A DNA stretch of 64,000 nucleotides from Zizania palustris. Lineage: Eukaryota > Streptophyta > Magnoliopsida > Poales > Poaceae. This document shows positions 35,063 to 46,500 of the stretch, one piece after another. The stretch is from contig JAAALK010000286.1 of NCBI GenBank assembly GCA_019279435.1, positions 26,555,931 through 26,619,930 on the forward strand, written 5' to 3'. Positions within the stretch are counted from its first letter, which is position 1, and each line of letters opens with the position of its first letter. The notes under the pieces were generated by a model that saw only the letters and a list, made by a program, of their open reading frames with translations, did not search any database and was not told where the DNA came from. Position numbers and translations under genes: made by a program.

Positions 35063-36466
35063 ATGCCTTGCGCCGGTCATTCTCAAGGAAATGAGCGTCG
35101 CTCAAAATTTGTCGAGGACCGTGGCCAATCGTCCCGGCACTTTCAAGATGACAGTGATGAGGACTTTGCCTATGAGGATGACAGCTCTGAGAATGAGGAG
35201 GAATTGGCTCCTCAGCCACCGGCAGCTAGTGAAGATCCTTTTGCATCTTTGGAATTCAAAGTGGATGTCCGGAATCAAGAGAATTTTGCTCGTCTGCGCC
35301 ATCACAACCAATTTCTCAGAACAAGAGATACCTCAGATCAGCGGTTTCGTACCAAGTTTCAGAAAGAGGTATACAACATTGCTTATGAGAACCGTTCCTT
35401 GGCTCCTCATAAGTGGATTTCTTGGAGGGATCTGAGTGGAGAGGCTGCAGCTCTCAGAAATATTTTTGGAACTGTTGGTATTAACAAAATAGTAAGTTTA
35501 AAGCAAGATTTCAATTGGGATGTCATCCGTCAGTTTTATGCCACAGTGTTCATACCCGCCACTTGTGACTCTCTCACTTGGATGACTGGAGATATTTTCT
35601 GCATTGCTACAAAGCAAGAAATTTAGAGTGCTTGGGACATAAGGTTCTCTTCTGGCCTCAGATTGCATGACGAGTTTACTCATAACCCCTTGTCAGAAGA
35701 AGAGATGGCACAATTCTACATCCCTTCTGCAGCTCACAAGATTGGAGGGGTTACTGGAATGAAGACCCTGCATAGTGTGGCACATCGCATCTTGCGGCAC
35801 TCCATTTTACCTCGTCTGGGTAACAATGATGCCATTCGTGGTGTTGCTTGGACTCTTCTGGACGCAGTGATGACTGGAAAGAGGTTTGATGTCATCCATT
35901 TGATGCTATATGAGATGGCACTCTCAAAGGGAAGCCTCACTCTTGGAGTCTACTATGCTTCGTTCATCATGAGATTGATTTTAAGCAAAGTAGGGAATGT
36001 GAATGAGCGCCTTGATATTACTCACTCTCAGTATATGCCTCGCTTCTCGGCTACTCCTTTTGCTCCAGCCCCCGATCCAGCTGATGTGGGTGCAGGACAG
36101 CCTCATCCTCAGGACATTCCTAGCAGCTCTTTTGCTCCTCCACAGGACTCTGGATCTGGTGCTTTTGGTCATTCTCCTTATTTTGGTATGGATGCCACTC
36201 AGTTCTTTGATCCAGTGCTTCAACAAGTGTCAGCTGGCTTTCTTCAGTTAAATGCAAGAATGGATCAAATGGCTTTAGGACAGGAAGCAATCACCTCCCA
36301 TCTGCAGAACCTTCAAGGTGGTCAAGAGCGTATCAACTCCAGGATTGACACTCTTTCTTCTCGAGTTGATTGGCTAGATTCATCTTCCTTAGCAGGATAT
36401 CCTCTTCGGTACCAGCGCCGTCGTCGTCGCCTTGATGATTCTCAGCCTCCTCCTTCCCAGGATTAG
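35063..36466 (+). pseudogene. Sirevirus ORF3 (putative plant transposon protein domain), one stop
   Basis: A single frame of 467 codons is broken only by TAG at 35624-35626 (codon 188). The N-terminus is acidic (DDSDEDFAYEDDSSENEEE). The middle (about residues 75-310) resembles the 'putative plant transposon protein' domain (Transposase_32), with ILPRLGNNDAIRGVAWTLLD and SKGSLTLGVYYASFIMRL. A Pro/Gln-rich linker and a coiled coil (about residues 390-445, FLQLNARMDQMALGQEAI) follow, then a basic tail (RYQRRRRRLDD). No signal peptide or transmembrane segment is visible, so it is not envelope-like, although it occupies the position of the env-like gene of some Sireviruses. Its function is unknown. 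Confidence 0.8.
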
Positions 36467-36849
36467 TCTCTTTTTTGGTTCTTGATGCCAAAAGGGGGAG
36501 AAGCAGTAGAGATAAGAAGTTTAGGGGAGAAGGAGAGATTAGAAAGAATTAATCTAGACTAGAGGCCTGCTCTATATTTATATCTATCTATGGTTGGTTG
36601 TATGACGAACACTATTTGCTTTCCATGTCGTGATGAACTTAATTTGAACTATTCGCTCGTATTATGAAAAACTCTCATGTGCTTTGTGTTTTGCTTTATT
36701 GGACTTTTGAATTGTGTTTGGAATTATAACTCATATCTTGCTCCACATACTTGCACCCCATCACTGTTTCAGGGGGAGCTTTGCGCTTAATTGAAGATAC
36801 TGTTATCATCATATTTCTTTATCTCTGAAATGTTTGTCATCAATTACCA
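36467..36849 (+). other. 3' untranslated region of the Sirevirus with extra purine tracts
   Basis: AAAAGGGGGAGAAG (36490-36503) and AGGGGGAG (36771-36778) repeat the polypurine-tract style upstream of the true tract. Multiple such tracts are a known Sirevirus trait. No gene is present. Confidence 0.6.
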
Positions 36850-36862
36850 AAAATGGGGAGAT
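36850..36862 (+). promoter_or_regulatory. Polypurine tract of the Sirevirus
   Basis: AAAAATGGGGAGA lies directly before the TGAAGATC start of the 3' LTR. Confidence 0.8.
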
Positions 36863-38307
36863 TGAAGATCTAGGCCCCATGTGAGTTTTGGTAATTAATG
36901 ATAAACATGCGTTTTGTGGACTAATATTTTTCTTGAGTGTGAAGGAAATGAGTAGGTCCCGCGCAAATGGAGCACAAGATGGAAAACCCGAAGATCTGGA
37001 CGTTTAAAGGCTATGGCAAAAGATTTGAAGGAATCTAGAAATTGATCGAGGTGTTTGGAGCGATCAATTAGGCTAGGTTTAAATTTTGTTTTTGCCGTAC
37101 TATAAAGAGGGGTTGCATCTTTGTTATGAGTTGATTTTCAAGTGCCAATTTGCATTGCATGGAGTATCTTTTTAACATGTGTGTTTGTTGCAAAAGTTAC
37201 TATTTTGGCAAAATTCCTTGAAAAACAAAATACAGCTTTTGTTGGAGTTGTCTGACACTGGCAGTCTGACCGACCATATGCGTCCGGTCAGACCAGCTGA
37301 AGTTGGGCGGTCCGACCGGCCAGGGGGTCGGTCTGACCGGGTTGCGCAATACTAGAAAACTGTTGGTTTACAGAGCCGACGGGAGCACTATCGGTCCGAC
37401 CGAGCCGATGGCCGGTCCGACCGGGTAGGGTCGGTCCGACCGGGCCAGCATGGCCGGTCAGACCGAGGTGTCCTGTCACATCAGTAAATGGCTAGTTTTC
37501 TAGCCGTTGCAGTTGAGGTCAGTCAGACCGGCCCAAGATGGGCGGTCAGACCGACAGTGCGCAGAGAGCCACCTAACTCTTTGTAACAGCTAGTTTTTGG
37601 GTGTGTGGCTATATAAACCCTTGCTACAACTCCTTTGTCAGATTTTTGGCATTCATTTGAGCATACTTGAGCACAAGAGAGTCTCTCCCACCATTGAGCA
37701 CTAATTTGAGCACTAGTGAGGTTGGGAGGAAAAAGAGTGATCAAGTGTTTGAATTGATTGCATTGCATTGGCATTTTGGCACTTGATCCTCTTATCCTAG
37801 CTTTGATTGCAGCTTGTTACTCTTGGAGATTGCCATCTCCTAGACGGCTTGGAGAAGAAACCGGTGATCTCTCCTAGAAGGTTGTGGAGGAGACCCGGGT
37901 GGTTGTGAAGGTTGGAGCTCGCCTATCCGGAGTGGAGAAGAGCTACCACTAGTGATCGAGGCCCGAGAGTTGCACTTTCGGTGAAGAGAGCTAATTTCTC
38001 TTTGAGAAATCCGAGGCTTGGTGAAGAGAGCGGTCAAGTGAAACTCGCCTCAATGAGGACGTAGGAAATTGGCAAATTTCCGAACCTCGGGATAAATTCG
38101 GTTGTCTCTTGTCCCCTTTTTATTTTGAGCAAGTTAAATTGTGCAAGCTTACTTTTCTAGAGTAATCTACTTGCCATCTTAGGTTGCACTGTTTGTTCTA
38201 GCTGTTTGCCACCATTGCCTTAGGTCATCGCTTATTGTTTAGCTAAAATTGAATTAGTTTTAAATACCGCCTATTCACCCCCCTCTAGTCGGTACATCGA
38301 TCCTACA
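36863..38307 (+). repeat. Sirevirus 3' LTR
   Basis: It is 1,445 bp and ends TCCTACA, followed by the target duplication GGGGC. It contains the same palindrome cluster (37260-37560) and TATA box (37610-37617) as the 5' copy. Confidence 0.96.
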
Positions 38308-38312
38308 GGGGC

Positions 38313-39411
38313 CAACTTTCCTCTCATGTTAAACCGTTGAGTACCACGGAGAGGTGTGACTCGAAGGTAGACGTGGTCTCCCTCTTCAAAGGCTAGATCT
38401 CGACGACGATTATCCGCATAGCTCTTCTATCGAGATTGGGCTGTCTTGAGTCGGTCTCTGATAATTCATACCTTCTCTTCAACTTCCCGAAGGATGTTTG
38501 TTCCAAACACTTGGGATTCACCGGTTTGATCCCAAAGTAGGGGCGTCCTACACTTACGTCCATATAGGGCTTCGAACGGGGACATCTGAAGGCTGGCTTG
38601 ACAACTGTTGTTGTACGAAAACTCAGCGTACGGTAAACTCTTGTCCCAAGTTCCTCCAAAATCCAAGACGCATGCGCGTAGCATATCTTCCAATATCTGA
38701 TTCACCCTTTCGGTTTGTCCATCCGTCTGAGGGGTGGTATGTTGTGCTGAAGTTTAGTCTTGTTCCCATTTCTTCCTGAAGGTTTTTCTAGAAGCGAGAC
38801 GTAAACTGACTCCCTCTATCGGAGACTATCTTCTTGGGCACTCCATGAAGGCACACGATGCGGGCCATTTACAATTCTGCGAGCTTGGGGCCACTGAAGG
38901 TCGTCTTGACGGCTATGAAGTGTGCTACTTTGGTTAGCCGATCAATGATTACCCAAATAGAATCATATCCAAGCTGGGTTTTTCGGAGTCCGGTGATAAA
39001 GTCCATACCGATCTCTTCCCCTTTCCATTCAGGCACTTTAAGTGGCTGTAACAGCCCTGCGGGTCTCTGATGTTCTGCTTTTACCCGTTGGCAGGTGTCA
39101 CACTCTACGACGAACTGGGCAATCTCTTTCTTCATGCTAACCCACCAATAACGTTCCTTCAGGTCCTGGTACATCTTGGTACTTCTGGGATGGATGGAGT
39201 ATAAGGTATCATGGGCTTCCCTTAGAATAAGGGTCTTTATCTCCGGTTTATTCGGCACACAGATCCGGGTTCCAAACCATATGGTGCCATTCTCGTCCTC
39301 TGAAAATCCTGGGGCTTTACCCTGTCTCATGTTCTTCTTGATTGCGGCTATGTCCGGGTCTTCTAACTGAGCTTCTCGGATCTGCTCAAACAAGACCGGT
39401 TGGGTCTCCAA
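38313..39411 (-). pseudogene. Integrase of chromovirus B
   Basis: Reading leftwards from 39411, the zinc finger comes first (HDTLYSIHPRSTKMYQDLK then CDTCQRVKAEHQRP, 39240-39060). The catalytic core starts with GMDFITGLRKTQLGYDSIW (39010). A stop near 38870 is followed by VSDRG and DGQTERVNQILEDM in other frames (38850-38690). The C-terminal part (DKSLPYAEFSYNN, FEALYGRKCRTPL) runs to about 38470. The sequence then leads to the Sirevirus insertion point, and the chromodomain follows at 27054-26690. Frameshifts make it a pseudogene besides the insertion. Confidence 0.85.
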
Positions 39412-40145
39412 AGTTGCTAGGGTGCGTGATCCTGGATTACGATGGCGGTGCAGTATCCTTTATGACTTAACGCGTCAGCTACCACGTTTGCTTTTCCGGG
39501 GTGGTAGTGAATACCTAAGTCGTAGTCCTTTATTAATTCCAACCATCGTCTTTGCCTCAGGATGAGATCCGGCTGCGTGAAAATATACTTCAAACTCTTG
39601 TGATCCGTAAAGATTTTGCAACGGTTTCCAATTAAATAATGCCTCCATATCTTAAGGGCATGCACAACAGCGGCCAATTCTAAATCATGTGTAGGGTAGT
39701 TGAGCTCATGTGGTCTCAACTGTCGAGAGGCGTATGAAACAACCTTTCCGTCTTGCATGAGAACACATCCCAATCCTAGGCCAGATGCGTCGCAATAAAC
39801 ATGGAAGTCTTTCCTGATATCCGGTAGGGTCAGTATGGGTGCTGACACTAGCCAGGTCTTGAGGGTGCGAAAACATTCCTCACATTCGGGAGTCCATTCA
39901 AACTTCTCTCCCTTCTGCAATAACTTGGTCATAGGCTTGGCTTTCTTGGAAAATTCTCGATAAACCTCCGGTAATACCCGGCCAAACCAAGAAAACTTCG
40001 TATCTCTAATACGTTGGTGGATGGCAGCCAATCCGTAACTGCTTCCACGGTGGCAGGGTCTACTGCAATACCTTTTGCAGAGATGATATGTCCAAGAAAT
40101 TTTACTTCTGCCGTCCAAAACTTGCACTTGCTGTACTTGGCGTAT
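39412..40145 (-). pseudogene. RNase H of chromovirus B
   Basis: The frame 40127-39417 carries the RT connection ([19 protein letters not shown]) and RNase H motifs: [19 protein letters not shown] (39790), [19 protein letters not shown] (39680) and [16 protein letters not shown] (39600). It ends with [14 protein letters not shown] (39490). The acidic residues D, E, D and D are all present. The domain itself is open, but it is frameshifted relative to RT and integrase. Confidence 0.87.
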
Positions 40146-40147
40146 AA

Positions 40148-40750
40148 CTAGTGTTCCCTTAGTTTTCCTAGGGTCAACCGGATGTGAACCTCGTGCTCCT
40201 CTTTGTCCTTGGAATAGATGAAGATGTCATCTATGAATACCATGATAAATTTGTCCAAATATTCCATGAACACCTTATTCATCATATTCACGAAGAAGGC
40301 TGGGGCATTGGTCAACCCGAAAGACATAACTGTGCACTCATATAATCCATAGCGAGAGGTAAAAGCCGTCTTGGGTATATCCTCCTCTCGAATCCTTAGC
40401 TGATGGTATCCAGACCGCAGGTCGATCTTGGAAAATACCGTAGCTCCTTTCAGCTGATCAAATAGGTCATCAATCCTGGGTAACGGGTACTTGTTCTTGA
40501 TGGTTACCTCATTCAAGGCTCGATAATCCACACACATACGCTTAGCCTTGTCCTCTTTCTTCTTAACGAAGATGATGGGGGCTCCCCACGAGGATGTGCT
40601 AGGTCTGATGTATCCCTTCTTCTCAAGATCCTCAAGCTGTTGCTTCATCTCAGCTAGCTCATTAGCGGCCATCCGGTATGGTCGCTTGTAGATGGGAGTG
40701 GTTCCGGGTACCAAATCAATCCGGAACTCAATATCCCTCTTGGGTGGCAT
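40148..40750 (-). pseudogene. Reverse transcriptase of chromovirus B
   Basis: The frame is open for 200 codons. It carries [71 protein letters not shown] and the catalytic FIDD in [17 protein letters not shown] (about 40205-40255). The active site is intact. The upstream protease frame is joined by a frameshift near 40750, and a stop at 40148 separates the thumb region, which continues in other frames to about 39970. Confidence 0.9.
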
Positions 40751-40779
40751 CCCTTGTAAATCCTCCGGAAATATGTCCG

Positions 40780-41190
40780 GGTATTCACCTCCAAGGTTAT
40801 CTGGTGTAGCCGAGGTCTTCCGGATTTCAGGCTTGACATCTGGAACCTGACAGCAGTCCCTTCTTCACTGGTCATAGTTACTTGCCTCCGAGCACATCTT
40901 ATCACACCTTGGTGCTTATTGAGCCAATCCATTCCTTGAATGAGATCCAAGCCTTGGCATTCTATTAGGATGGGGTCGGCCCACAATATTGTGCCTTGGA
41001 TATCTACCCACACCCTTGGACTATAGGAATGGGCTAGAGTTTGTTTGCCAGGGGTGGCTATTAATACGGGTCTCGGTAATTCACTTATGATCAGATTATT
41101 TTTTTCCACAAAAGCCGTTGATATGAAGGAGTGCATAGCTCAAGTGTCAAATAAAACCACTGCAAGGGCCAAATGTATCGTGAACTTACC
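40780..41190 (-). pseudogene. Aspartic protease of chromovirus B (stop in the active site)
   Basis: The protease starts after gag with the active-site region at about 41150-41120. The usual Asp-Thr-Gly reads Asp-Thr-stop (TGA at 41140-41142) followed by AMHSFIS. Downstream, the family motif LDLIQGMDWLNKHQGVI is preserved at about 40905-40955. The stop replaces the glycine of the catalytic triad, so this copy cannot make protease. Confidence 0.8.
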
Positions 41191-42368
41191 CATGACGATC
41201 TCGGGCGCGGCCTGGGCTTCTTCGGCGGTGACGTGGTTGACACGGGTGCGGATGGCAGGGTTTGTCGCGACTCCATGTGCGCGCTTGGGGTGGGGGCACT
41301 AGTGGGAATAATACCCCTCCTGGCGGTAGTTGAAGCAAATCAAGGGCTTGCCGTGCTTGTCGCGCAGAACCTCTGCCTTCTTGGTAGGTGCGGGTGGAGC
41401 GGCTGGTGTGGCGGGAGCAGCACGAGGCTGTCCGGCTCCGGCGTTGGCGGCGGGTGGCGCTGGACGATACACCGAGCGTGGATGGTATTGGAGCGCCAGT
41501 GGGGGAGGTGCAATGCGGGGCCTCTGCGCCATGCCTTGGTTCTGGTGGAAGGGGATCATCCTTTTCTTTTTCAGGTCGACCTTATTCTGCTAGGTCTCTT
41601 GAATAATAGCTTTGTTTACCAACTTTTGGAAGTTGGCATAATCTCCGGAAATGAGCTGAAGGGACAGCTCATCCTTCAGTCCCAGGAGGAACTTAGACTA
41701 TCTAGCCATATCGGTGCGGACCTCCTCAGGTGCGTACCGGGCCAACCTGTTGAACTCGTGCAGGTACTCAGTTACGGACCTGCTCCCTTGTTGCAGGTCC
41801 CGAAACTCCTGCTGCTTCTCGGTGATGATACCGTCGGGGACATGGGCTGCGCGGAAGGCAGCGGAGAACTCCGCCCAAGTGTGGACGTGTCCCTCGGGCA
41901 AGGTCTTGCGCAGGTTGTCCCACCATTCTGCGGTGGGACCGTGGAGCTGATGGGCAGCGAAGGCTACCCTCTCCTGCTCGGTACAGGTCAGGAGGTCCAA
42001 CTTCTTCCCAATCATCCTCAACCAATCACCAGCCTCCATGGGGTTGGTGGTGCTTGAGAATGTGGGAGGGCGAACTCGGAGAAATTCCGAGAGTTGAGAG
42101 GTGGGTGTAGGAGCGGGAGTGGCAAGGCGAGGTAACTCTGGCTACTGGTGGAGGCAGAAGAATTGAGCCTACTACTCTTGCATCTGCTGCTGCTGCTGTT
42201 GCATCTGGTTCAACAGTGCAGCCACCAACTGGTTTGATTGGCCATCATTTCGACCAGCGTGGGGTGGTTGGCGACTGGGGCTTGCCTTTGCCCGGTCGCT
42301 CCCCACTGGGGCAGGTTATCATTTTCTCCTCCATTTTGAGGAGTATCGGAGCCTTGAGTGTTAGTCAT
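41191..42368 (-). pseudogene. Gag of chromovirus B
   Basis: ATG at 42368 begins the frame (MTNTQGSDTPQNGGENDN). After stops and a frameshift near 42150-42240, the capsid part at 42039-41698 is clear: DWLRMIGKKLDL, HGPTAEWWDN and VTEYLHEFNRLARYAPEEV. The Pro/Ala-rich C-terminal part (41559-41299) leads into a decayed zinc knuckle (CFNYRQEGYYSH, then TAG at 41299-41301, then CP). The second Cys is Tyr and the His is Tyr. The same Tyr and the same TAG occur in chromovirus A. Confidence 0.85.
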
Positions 42369-42554
42369 CCTGAAGTTTCCAAAATAGACAACACTTTCTT
42401 AGGGGGAATGATACTGGGCTTTATTTCAAAATGTGTCGTTCTTGCGATTACATTTAGGTATTTTATTTAATCTTCACTCATACCTTATATTTGACATGAG
42501 GGACAATACAATCCAAAACAAGTAAAAGAAAACAATCAATCGTAAATACTACGT

Positions 42555-43367
42555 CTACGGTAACTCAGGGGATGACTTGACCACGGGCTCGATGGAGATG
42601 GTCGGGGTCGTGGAGCTGGAGGGTCCGGCGGGAGGTGCGCTACGGGAAATCCTCTTAGGCCTCACGGTGGGGATCCGAAGCGATTTCCGCTTGCGGGGCA
42701 GAAGGGGTGCGACCTCCTCAAGATCCTTCTTCAACTCCTTGAGCTGATGGTGTAGCTGGGTGGTGACGATGGCGCCCTGGCGTAGAAGCTCGTTCTGACG
42801 CCTCAACTCCTCCACCTCGAGGGTCAACTGAGGGTTCTGCTGGACCTATCGACGAAGCTCAGCATTCTCGCGGTTCAGGTTCTCCGAGGTATGGCGGTAG
42901 AATTCGATGGTGTCATGTTGGCTGTCTGCATCAAGGACGGCCTCTGTGTGGAGGTTGTCCATGGCTTCCAAAAGTCGCATCGTGCGGGCGATGGCGGAAT
43001 TGTTCTATGTGAGGGGGCTGATGTAGATGCTGCGGTGACTCCCTGGTGTGCGCATGGGCATGAAGCGGTAGACGGTGTCGTGGAGGTGGCAGTCGTAGAC
43101 CAGACGAAGCTCGGTGAGGGCCTGAAGTGCGGCGCGCTGGCTAGCCACCACAAACGAGGGTCCTCCAACTCCATGGGTGTAGAAGGGAGGCTGCGTGGAC
43201 AAGGAGCGGATGACAACCGTGACCTCACAATAGCTCTCGCTCGCATCGGGAAAGATCACGTGGAACGCGGGCTCATGGACGAATCCAAGGAAGTCACCGA
43301 GCATGCAAAGCTCACAGATGAATCCAGCCTCATCACGAAGAGTCCAACTCATGGTATGGACCGACAT
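42555..43367 (-). pseudogene. ORF0 of chromovirus B, upstream of gag
   Basis: Starting from the ATG at 43367, one frame of about 270 codons runs to TAA at 42555. It is broken only by two TAG codons (43005-43007 and about 42847). It lies between the primer site and gag. The N-terminal half contains PSFVVASQRAALQALTELRL. The C-terminal half is a heptad-rich coiled coil (LTLEVEELRRQNELLRQ) followed by a basic stretch and a Ser/Pro-rich tail. No catalytic motif is recognised. Extra ORFs upstream of gag have been described in rice gypsy elements of this general type (RIRE3/RIRE8). Chromovirus A keeps the end of a comparable ORF. Confidence 0.65.
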
Positions 43368-43490
43368 CTACAAAAGAGAGAAATTTTTTGTGAAAAACTC
43401 GGAAGATGAGAGGGTAAGTGATTTTGTAAGAAAATATGGCTAATATAAGTCGTAGGGTCAGGTCGTTTGGCTTCCTACAGTCAAGTCGGA

Positions 43491-43500
43491 TCTGATACCA
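43491..43500 (-). promoter_or_regulatory. Primer binding site of chromovirus B (initiator tRNA-Met)
   Basis: The - strand reads TGGTATCAGA three bases after the 5' LTR end. Confidence 0.85.
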
Positions 43501-43503
43501 TCT

Positions 43504-46500
43504 TGTCACGCCCCGATTTAATAAATTAGGACCTTTATTGAAATTCCATAGAAAATCAATAAAAACAACACGTTCATCATGCGGCCACAAATAATACGAG
43601 CAATTATTCATGGTTCGTAGACCGTATTAATACAAAAGTGAATAAAGATGAAGAGAAACTAATAAAACAAAGGGTCCAAGATGAATGCCTCCTTCCAGTC
43701 TCGCCTTGACTGGGTCGCTACTCTAGACCTTCATCCTCATAGTAGACGGGCTCTGGTGGTGTAAGTCAATGGGGGTGAGTACAAACGTACTCAGCAAGCC
43801 ACCGAATGCAAATATAATGCAGAGTAATAACAAGGGAGATAGTGGCTAATTTCGCGGAAAAAAGCATAAGTGTAAAGCATTTAAATGTGATCAATTTGTT
43901 AGTACTGAAATGAAAACATGTGTATGCATCATCATCTTCTAACTCGAGGGGTACAGTCAGCCCCACCTCACTCAATAGTCCTTACATGCCATGAATAACT
44001 CAACCATTCAAACAATTGTAAACTAACTGCGAGTAGTCACACAACCCGCCCTTGACCGTGTGCTCGGCTTTTCGAAAAGATTAAATACTCTGATCAGAGG
44101 TGTACCACTGTACCCACAAGGCACGCACTCATCACATACACCAAAGTGTAACGAGATGACCCATACCACGGGAACTCGTGCCAAAACCTTCCATATGGTC
44201 CTCCTCGACCCGACATCACCCTCTTATGGGTTTCATATGGTGTCCTGATGCGTCGAGCCTCACCATACCCCCCTTGAGCCACGTCGGTACAAGTCACCCG
44301 CAGGTTGCCCCTTGCCCCCTCCACTATGGTGCATCGAGTCGGATTGTTCCATACTTTCAGTTAGGACATACCCATTAGACTTGTGGTTGGTACGGAAGTG
44401 CTTTGCAACAGAATCCCGCAGATCGGTCCTTATATTGCCCCGGGTGCGACCAACCAATGCCCTAGCTTGCACCCGGAACCCACCATACTTATAACATAGC
44501 CAACTCCAATAGAGTCCAGAGACAAGAATAACGGGGAAATTTCATATAGTAGAATCCATCTATCTACGACTCATTCTTTTTATCCTATAGCAGTTGTGCC
44601 GGTACATTGGGCACTAGCTAATACTTTTATAGTAGAGTGAAAATGAGTTAAGGCTCAATAAGTATGGCTTGGGTTGGCACACAAGGACGGGGATCTAATA
44701 GATATAAGTGTAGGGCTTGATATTTGACTAATGCAATATTATCCTATGAGTTATAGCGATAATTTATTAAAACATGGGCTCAATGATGATCAAAATGGGG
44801 GTTGTAACTTGCCTTGATCAGCAAAGGGTGAAGGTGGAACCTCAGGATAGAACTCCGGCTCCTCGACGAACTCGTAGTCTTCTCGATACGGAAAAAGTAA
44901 ACAATACATTCAATAAACAGGTAAAATATCACCAAATAATAAACATACAAGTTTTAGGGGTTTTAATATGTGAAATAAAGTTTTAATATTCTGAATTTTG
45001 GTGAAAAATATTAAAAATTAGATTTTAAGGCTTTTCCCAATTTATTTTATCAATTAATAATTTTAATCCTAATGGGTTTTTATTCATTTAATTAATAAGA
45101 TTAATTTGGGCAATAGTAGCATACTGTTTTTATGGCATTACTGTGTAGAGAATAAAATGCTGAATTTAACAAAATTTGAATGGTGAAATTTGGAGTTAAA
45201 ATGAGCAAGTTATGAATTTTCAAAGTTTAAATCAATTTCTGGAATTTTATTTAAACAGGAAATGGGTTTTACTCCACGGTGAGCCAGGCCCACGGTGGAC
45301 GGGTGTACTGTGCGTGTGAACCGGATCAACCAGGACCGTCGGATCCGGATCTGGTGATCGGGCGCGAGGCGGGATGGTTTAAATGAAAACGGATGGCCAC
45401 GATTAAATCGTACCGAAACGGTACGCGTGGACGCACGAGATCGAGTCAACCTTTTTAAGTCATGATCGACGGCTGTGATCGCTTGGTACCGGTTTGACCG
45501 GATCCGAGGGCCCGGATCAAATCCCGAAGGGATTTAATCGTATCCCTCCGATCGTGATTGGATGGCCAGGGTGCCGTCCGGCATGGCACGGACGTAAGGG
45601 GGTACGTACCCCCTTCGTCCCCGGCTCCGGTGGGTTCTGGCGTGGCGGCGATGGCGGCAGCGAGGGCCTAAAGGCTTAGCTTACGCCAGAAATGGAAAGA
45701 GGAGAGTGAGGGGAGTGCGATGGTATCGGAGGTGGTGACGGCGGACGACTGGTGGAGACCGGCGGTAAAGGTAGACGGCGATGGCCCTTCGGGTGCTCGA
45801 CGGCGGCGGCGATCCGACGGGTTCCACGGCCAACCGAGGGGTGGCCGAGGACGGGCGGGCTCCGGTGGTCTCGACGGTGGCGGTGGCTAGGATGGAGGGA
45901 ACCGGAGTCGATGGCGAGGGGTGGCCGGAGTTGAAGCAGAGGGAAAAACCGAGAGAGGGGTGGCAGCGCTCTAGATCGCACAGGGCTCGGGCTTTAGGGG
46001 TGTGGGCGGAGTGCGGTGAGGGGACGGGGTTAAATAGGGGTAGCCGGCGGTGGATATGGCAAGGGAAACGAAGGAAACCCGAAAGGGTTCCTTCCATACT
46101 CCGGCGAGGGTTTCCATCTTCGGCCAAGCTTCCATATCGGCAAAACCGAGTCGACTATAGATGGAAAGAGGGCGGTGGTGCATGGAGAAGGTGATCCGGG
46201 GTCGGATCAGGTGAATCGAGGCGGCCGGCGGCAAGAGAAGGAAAGGGGGTCGCCAGAAGGAAAGGGGAGAGATCCCCTTCCATCGGGGACGAAGGTCCTG
46301 ACAGGTGGCCCCCACCTGTCAGCGGGCGAAGCAGAAAAGGAAGGGCCGACAGGCGGGCCCGGTCGGTCAGAGGCGAGGGGCGCGCGAGTGGGACCGACGG
46401 GTGGGGCTGAGACGGGCGCGGGCGGGAGAGAGAGGAGGGGAGCGGCGCCGATACGTTGGCCCCACCTGTCAGTGACGCACGACTGGGTTGGGCTGGGTTG

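Larger units (their letters stand above)
27060..38307 (+). mobile_element. Sirevirus-like Ty1/copia element with extra 3' ORF
   Basis: LTRs of 1,454 and 1,445 bp, beginning TGAAGATC and ending TCCTACA, are flanked by GGGGC (27055-27059 and 38308-38312). Inside are a tRNA-iMet primer site, a gag with two zinc knuckles, and pol in the copia order protease, integrase, RT, RNase H. About 3 kb of extra sequence follows with a third ORF, and then the polypurine tract. The large gag, the extra 3' ORF, repeated GGGGGAG purine tracts and palindrome clusters point to the Sirevirus genus. The LTRs look about 98% identical, so this is the youngest insertion of the nest. Stops in gag and ORF3 and several pol frameshifts disable it. 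Confidence 0.93.

Noticed and set aside
35063..36466. Envelope gene reading of the Sirevirus third ORF
   Set aside because: No signal peptide, transmembrane segment or cleavage site is visible; acidic and coiled-coil regions fit a non-membrane protein.
41173..42057. 294-codon + strand frame antisense to chromovirus B gag
   Set aside because: It is the complement of a well supported gag and protease region and its translation shows no domain; a shadow frame.
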